A stretch of 64,000 bases of DNA. Origin: JALYGJ01 sp963781705 (GTDB lineage Bacteria > Chloroflexota > Limnocylindria > Limnocylindrales > CSP1-4). The DNA is taken from contig CAWAGP010000010.1 of the NCBI GenBank assembly GCA_963781705.1, forward strand, positions 186,001-250,000. The letters are read 5' to 3'. The notes under the pieces are model-generated. The model ran no database searches. It had not been told where the DNA came from and worked only from the letters and a program-made list of their open reading frames with translations. Position numbers and translations under genes: made by a program. This document shows, piece by piece, positions 60,887-64,000 of this stretch (within the stretch, counting starts at the first letter, position 1; each line of letters starts with the position of its first letter).

Positions 60887-60947
60887 CCAGGACGGCGCTG
60901 CGCGCCGGAGAGATGCCCACGGCGATCGTCGCTATGATCGGCGCGTC

Positions 60948-61526
60948 GTGCGTTTCTCCTTCCTGGTCAGTTCCCTCATGGCGGTGGCGCTTGCCGGTGT
61001 CGTGCTCGCCGCGGCGGTGATCGTCGGCCTCGTGCCTACCGGGCCGGGCGTGACGGCCGCGCCCAGTCTGCCTCCCGGTGCGACCGCCGAGCCGTCACTG
61101 TCGGTCCCGACCGCGATCCCCACCGTCGCGCCGACGCCGTCGGTGATCCCCACGGTCGTGCCACCCTCGGCCGGCGGCCAGTACGTCGTGCAGGCGGGCG
61201 ACACGCTGTCCGGCATCGCCGATCGCGTAGGCGTGCCCTGGCAGCTCATCGCTCAGGCCAACAACATCCAGCCACCCGACTACATCATCCAGCTCGGCCA
61301 GATCCTGACCATCCCGGTCGCACCGACTGTCGAGCCCGGCTCGAACCAGTACATGGTGCTGAGTGGCGACACGATCACAGGTATTGCCCAAAAGACGGGT
61401 GTAAGTCCGAGCGACCTGGCCGACTACAACAACATCGCCGACTGGAACTCGATCTACCCGGGCCAGATCCTGTACATCCCGGGTCCCGGTTGGACGCCAC
61501 TGCCGACAGTCAGGCCCACGCGCTGA
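60948..61526 (+). CDS. Membrane-anchored protein with two LysM domains
   Basis: The protein has 192 residues from GTG 60948. An N-terminal hydrophobic helix (ALAGVVLAAAVIVGLVP) anchors or exports it. A Pro/Thr-rich linker reaches about residue 78. Two LysM domains follow: YVVQAGDTLSGIADRVGVPW (about 82-126) and YMVLSGDTITGIAQKTGVSP (about 133-178), each ending with LGQILTIP or PGQILYIPG. LysM binds N-acetylglucosamine polymers such as peptidoglycan. There is no catalytic domain, so it is probably a structural or scaffold wall protein. Confidence 0.88.
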   Translation: MRFSFLVSSLMAVALAGVVLAAAVIVGLVPTGPGVTAAPSLPPGATAEPSLSVPTAIPTVAPTPSVIPTVVPPSAGGQYVVQAGDTLSGIADRVGVPWQLIAQANNIQPPDYIIQLGQILTIPVAPTVEPGSNQYMVLSGDTITGIAQKTGVSPSDLADYNNIADWNSIYPGQILYIPGPGWTPLPTVRPTR

Positions 61527-61617
61527 CCCATCGGCCCACGGCCGACGACCGACGGTCATGGTTCCGCCGCGGGGTCGGGTTGCGGTAACATTCGAAAAAC
61601 CCCGGAGGACCGAACCT

Positions 61618-63270
61618 ATGGCGAAGTATGTCTTTGTGACCGGAGGCGTGACCTCCTCACTCGGCAAAGGCATCACCGCCGCCAGCATCGGCCGGTTGCT
61701 CAAGAGCCGTGGTCTCTCCGTCTCGATCATCAAGCTCGATCCGTACATCAACGTGGATCCGGGCACCATGTCGCCCTACCAGCACGGCGAGGTGTTCGTC
61801 ACCGATGATGGCGCCGAGACCGACCTCGACCTGGGCCACTACGAGCGCTTCATCGACGAGAACCTGACGCAGCTGTCGAACGTCACCACTGGCCGCATCT
61901 ACCAGGCGGTGATCGCCAAGGAGCGTCGCGGCGACTACCTGGGTGGCACGGTCCAGGTCATTCCGCACATCACCAACGAGATCAAGGAGCGCATCACGCG
62001 TGTGGCCCGCGACGGCCGCGCCGATGTGGTGATCGTCGAGGTCGGCGGCACCGTCGGCGACATCGAGTCGCTGCCGTTCCTGGAGGCCATCCGCCAGATG
62101 CGCAAGGACGTCGGCCGGACCAACGTGTTGTACGTCCACGTCACGCTGCTGCCGTCCCTGTCGGCCACCGGCGAGTTGAAGACCAAGCCGACCCAGCACT
62201 CGGTCAAGGAGCTGCGCGGCATCGGCATCCAGCCCGACGTGATCATCGCCCGCTCCGAGCAACCGGTGCCGGATGAACTGCGCGAGAAGATCGCGCTCTT
62301 CTGCGACGTCGCGCTCGATGCGGTCATCCCCGCGCCCACCGCCGAAACCATCTACGAGGTGCCGTTGCAGTTCCACGCGCGCGGCCTCGACGACCTGATC
62401 GTGCGTGAGATGAACCTGGAGGAGAAGGTCCAGCCCGCCGAGCTGGCGGCCTGGCGGGCACTCGTCGAACGCATCAAGCAGCCCAAGCCGACGCTCGAGG
62501 TCGCGCTCGTAGGCAAGTACATCGAGCTGCCCGACGCGTACATGTCGGTGACCGAAGCGCTGCGCCACGCGGGCTGGGCGAACGGCCGCTCGACCGTGAT
62601 CCGCTGGGTCGACTCGGAGGCACTGACCGACGACAACCTGGCCGACCGGCTGGGCGGCGTTGCGGGCATCGTGGTGCCCGGCGGATTCGGCCACCGCGGC
62701 ATCGAGGGCAAGGTCCTGGCAGCACGCTACGCGCGCGAGAACCGGGTGCCGTACCTGGGCCTTTGCCTTGGCCTGCAGTGCGGCGTGATCGAGTTCGCGC
62801 GCGACGTGGTCGGCGCCACGGACGCCAATTCGACCGAATTCGACCTGTTCACCACCGCGCCGGTGATCGACTTCATGCCCGACCAGCGCGAGCTGGAGGA
62901 AAAGGGCGGCACGATGCGGTTGGGTCTCTACCCGGCGCGCCTGACGCCCGGCTCAAAGGCAGCGCAGGCGTACGGCGAAGAGATCATCTACGAACGGCAC
63001 CGCCATCGCTTCGAGGTCTCCAACCAGTACCGCGAGGCGCTCGAGAACGCCGGGATGCTGCTGTCCGGCCAGTCGCCCGACGGACGGCTGGTCGAGATCG
63101 TCGAGCTCAAGGATCATCCCTGGTTCGTCGCGACCCAGTTCCACCCCGAGTTCAGGAGCCGGCCAGACCGGCCGCACCCGCTGTTCGAGGCCTTCACCAA
63201 GGCCGCGATCGGCCGGGCCGGCGGCGCGCCTGAGGCCGCCCAGGAGGCCGTCACAGCTGTCATGACCTGA
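61618..63270 (+). CDS. pyrG: CTP synthase
   Basis: The 550-residue protein starts at ATG 61618, with CGGAGG ten bases upstream. The N-terminal synthase domain begins YVFVTGGVTSSLGKGITAAS and contains IKLDPYINVDPGTMSPYQHG and VEVGGTVGDIESLPFLEAIR. The C-terminal glutamine amidotransferase domain has the nucleophile Cys383 in LGLCLGLQCGVIEF and His/Glu in ATQFHPEFRSRP. It makes CTP from UTP, ATP and glutamine. Length and motifs are complete. A longer frame to 61558 contains no conserved residues. Confidence 0.98.
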   Translation: MAKYVFVTGGVTSSLGKGITAASIGRLLKSRGLSVSIIKLDPYINVDPGTMSPYQHGEVFVTDDGAETDLDLGHYERFIDENLTQLSNVTTGRIYQAVIAKERRGDYLGGTVQVIPHITNEIKERITRVARDGRADVVIVEVGGTVGDIESLPFLEAIRQMRKDVGRTNVLYVHVTLLPSLSATGELKTKPTQHSVKELRGIGIQPDVIIARSEQPVPDELREKIALFCDVALDAVIPAPTAETIYEVPLQFHARGLDDLIVREMNLEEKVQPAELAAWRALVERIKQPKPTLEVALVGKYIELPDAYMSVTEALRHAGWANGRSTVIRWVDSEALTDDNLADRLGGVAGIVVPGGFGHRGIEGKVLAARYARENRVPYLGLCLGLQCGVIEFARDVVGATDANSTEFDLFTTAPVIDFMPDQRELEEKGGTMRLGLYPARLTPGSKAAQAYGEEIIYERHRHRFEVSNQYREALENAGMLLSGQSPDGRLVEIVELKDHPWFVATQFHPEFRSRPDRPHPLFEAFTKAAIGRAGGAPEAAQEAVTAVMT

Positions 63271-63288
63271 TCCGCGCGATCGCGGATC
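63269..63288 (+). terminator. Hairpin directly after pyrG
   Basis: GATCCGCG-CGAT-CGCGGATC is a perfect 8-bp inverted repeat that overlaps the last bases of the pyrG stop. No T-run follows, so termination is likely but not certain. Confidence 0.5.
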
Positions 63289-63596
63289 TCGCCACGGCGC
63301 CTGGCCGGGCATCCACAATCGGGCCGTCTCCCCAGGCGCCGCCAGTGAGCGCCATTTGCGGATTATTCGGGAGCGGACTGGTAACCGAGAACTCCGGCTC
63401 ATCCACTGATCGGTCAGCACGTCGACGGTTTGGCGCCGAGCGTGGAGCGTACCCGCCAGCGGTCGAGACCCGCCCACCGTCGCTCTGAAAGGCCGGCTGA
63501 AACCGGCTACCAGTCCGCCGCGGCATAAGCCGCAAGAATCAGGCCCACGGTCACTCAGCGTAGACTCGGTCGCTCAAGAAGCAGGAGTGAAGACGG
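63271..63596. other. 326-bp intergenic region before transaldolase
   Basis: Besides the hairpin above, the gap holds a GCCGG-CTGAAA-CCGGC stem (about 63492-63507) and a -10-like TAGACT at about 63561 before the transaldolase gene. I found no RNA family, tRNA or small reading frame that I can support. Confidence 0.45.
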
Positions 63597-64000
63597 ATGA
63601 AGATCTTCCTGGACACTGCCGAGGTGGAAGAGATACGCATCGCGGCCCGGTGGGGCGTGCTCGATGGCGTGACCACCAACCCGACGCTGTTCGCCAGGGT
63701 CGGCGGCTCGTATGACGAGGTGCTGCGCCAGATCTGCGAGCTGACGTCCGGTCCGGTCAGCGCGGAGGTCGTCGCCGAGGATGTCGAGGGCATGCTCCGC
63801 GAGGGCCGTCACTTCGCCAAGCTGGCGCCCAACATCGTGGTCAAGATACCCATGAGTGAGGTTGGCCTGGAAGCCATTTCACGCCTCGCCGACGAAGGCA
63901 TCAAGACGAACTGCACGCTCGTCTTCACGGCTAACCAGGGCCTGCTGGCAGCCAAGGCCGGCGCCTGGCTGTTGTCGCCGTTCGTCGGACGCCTGGACGA
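63597..64000 (+). CDS. tal: Transaldolase / fructose-6-phosphate aldolase-like (partial, runs off the window)
   Basis: The gene starts at ATG 63597 with CAGGAG upstream, and the first 134 codons are present. MKIFLDTAEVEEIRIAARWG, VLDGVTTNPTLFAR, VSAEVVAEDVEGML, LAPNIVVKIPMSEVGLEAI and TNCTLVFTANQGLLAAKAGA are hallmarks of the short (about 215-residue) TalC/Fsa-type family. The Schiff-base Lys is in NIVVKIP, and the short class uses LSPFVGRLDD close to the break point. As transaldolase it would complete the non-oxidative pentose-phosphate pathway with the tkt operon 10 kb away. The split between transaldolase and fructose-6-phosphate aldolase activity is not certain from the visible part. Confidence 0.92.
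   Translation, partial: MKIFLDTAEVEEIRIAARWGVLDGVTTNPTLFARVGGSYDEVLRQICELTSGPVSAEVVAEDVEGMLREGRHFAKLAPNIVVKIPMSEVGLEAISRLADEGIKTNCTLVFTANQGLLAAKAGAWLLSPFVGRLD

Noticed and set aside
63271..63596. A riboswitch or tRNA before the transaldolase gene
   Set aside because: Hairpins are present but no conserved RNA core or cloverleaf could be found by eye.

Overview
The window is a GC-rich bacterial chromosome segment with tightly packed genes. Many starts are GTG, and start and stop codons often overlap as GTGA, ATGA or TGATG. The gene content best fits Chloroflexota (possibly a Limnocylindria- or Thermomicrobia-like lineage). It includes an F420-type LLM oxidoreductase, a CxxC-x17-CxxC zinc protein, an OpcA-linked zwf operon, an LCP wall-polymer transferase, CSLREA surface proteins and a fused MoaD-MoaE. 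The phylum is inferred from family content only; an actinobacterial origin is less likely but not excluded. I saw no rRNA, tRNA, phage, insertion sequence or CRISPR.

Region 1 (1-27 kb) is a cell-surface and glycan island. It opens with the end of an EAL (c-di-GMP phosphodiesterase) gene. Next come glycosyltransferases and hddA-gmhB on the minus strand, then a coupled membrane-protein/beta-propeller pair. Two giant paralogous secreted proteins follow (cohesin-like, dockerin-like, CSLREA, beta-helix, PKD and jelly-roll modules), then a Wzx-like flippase, a GT-C-like membrane protein and a methyltransferase. A third secreted beta-helix protein lies directly downstream of a sequence that looks like a GEMM-I cyclic-di-GMP riboswitch. 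After that come a P-loop kinase, a DUF1616-like membrane protein, two GT4 enzymes, and hddC, gmhA and a gmd-like dehydratase. Together hddA, gmhB, hddC and gmhA form the complete set for GDP-D-glycero-D-manno-heptose, divided between the two ends of the island. One unnamed extracellular module occurs six times in four proteins here.

Region 2 (27-41 kb) is mainly metabolic. It holds an LLM oxidoreductase, a membrane protein, the MoaD-MoaE fusion and an M55 peptidase in one run, then a LiaF-like membrane protein, a two-subunit CoA-transferase, a class III aminotransferase, tandem CapA paralogues, an XRE/PD-(D/E)XK-like regulator, a P5C-type aldehyde dehydrogenase, citrate synthase and a zinc-ribbon protein. 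Region 3 (41-46 kb) has an SbcD/SbcC-like (YhaO/YhaN-like) pair and a DMT transporter.

Region 4 (46-53.5 kb) is a minus-strand operon tkt-pgi-zwf-opcA-pgl for hexose-phosphate and oxidative pentose-phosphate metabolism; a short transaldolase starts at the right edge of the window. Region 5 (53.6-64 kb) holds psuK-psuG for pseudouridine breakdown, a frameshifted second copy of the XRE/PD-(D/E)XK gene, a secreted unknown, an LCP protein, small envelope genes, a HAD phosphatase, a LysM protein, CTP synthase and the partial transaldolase.
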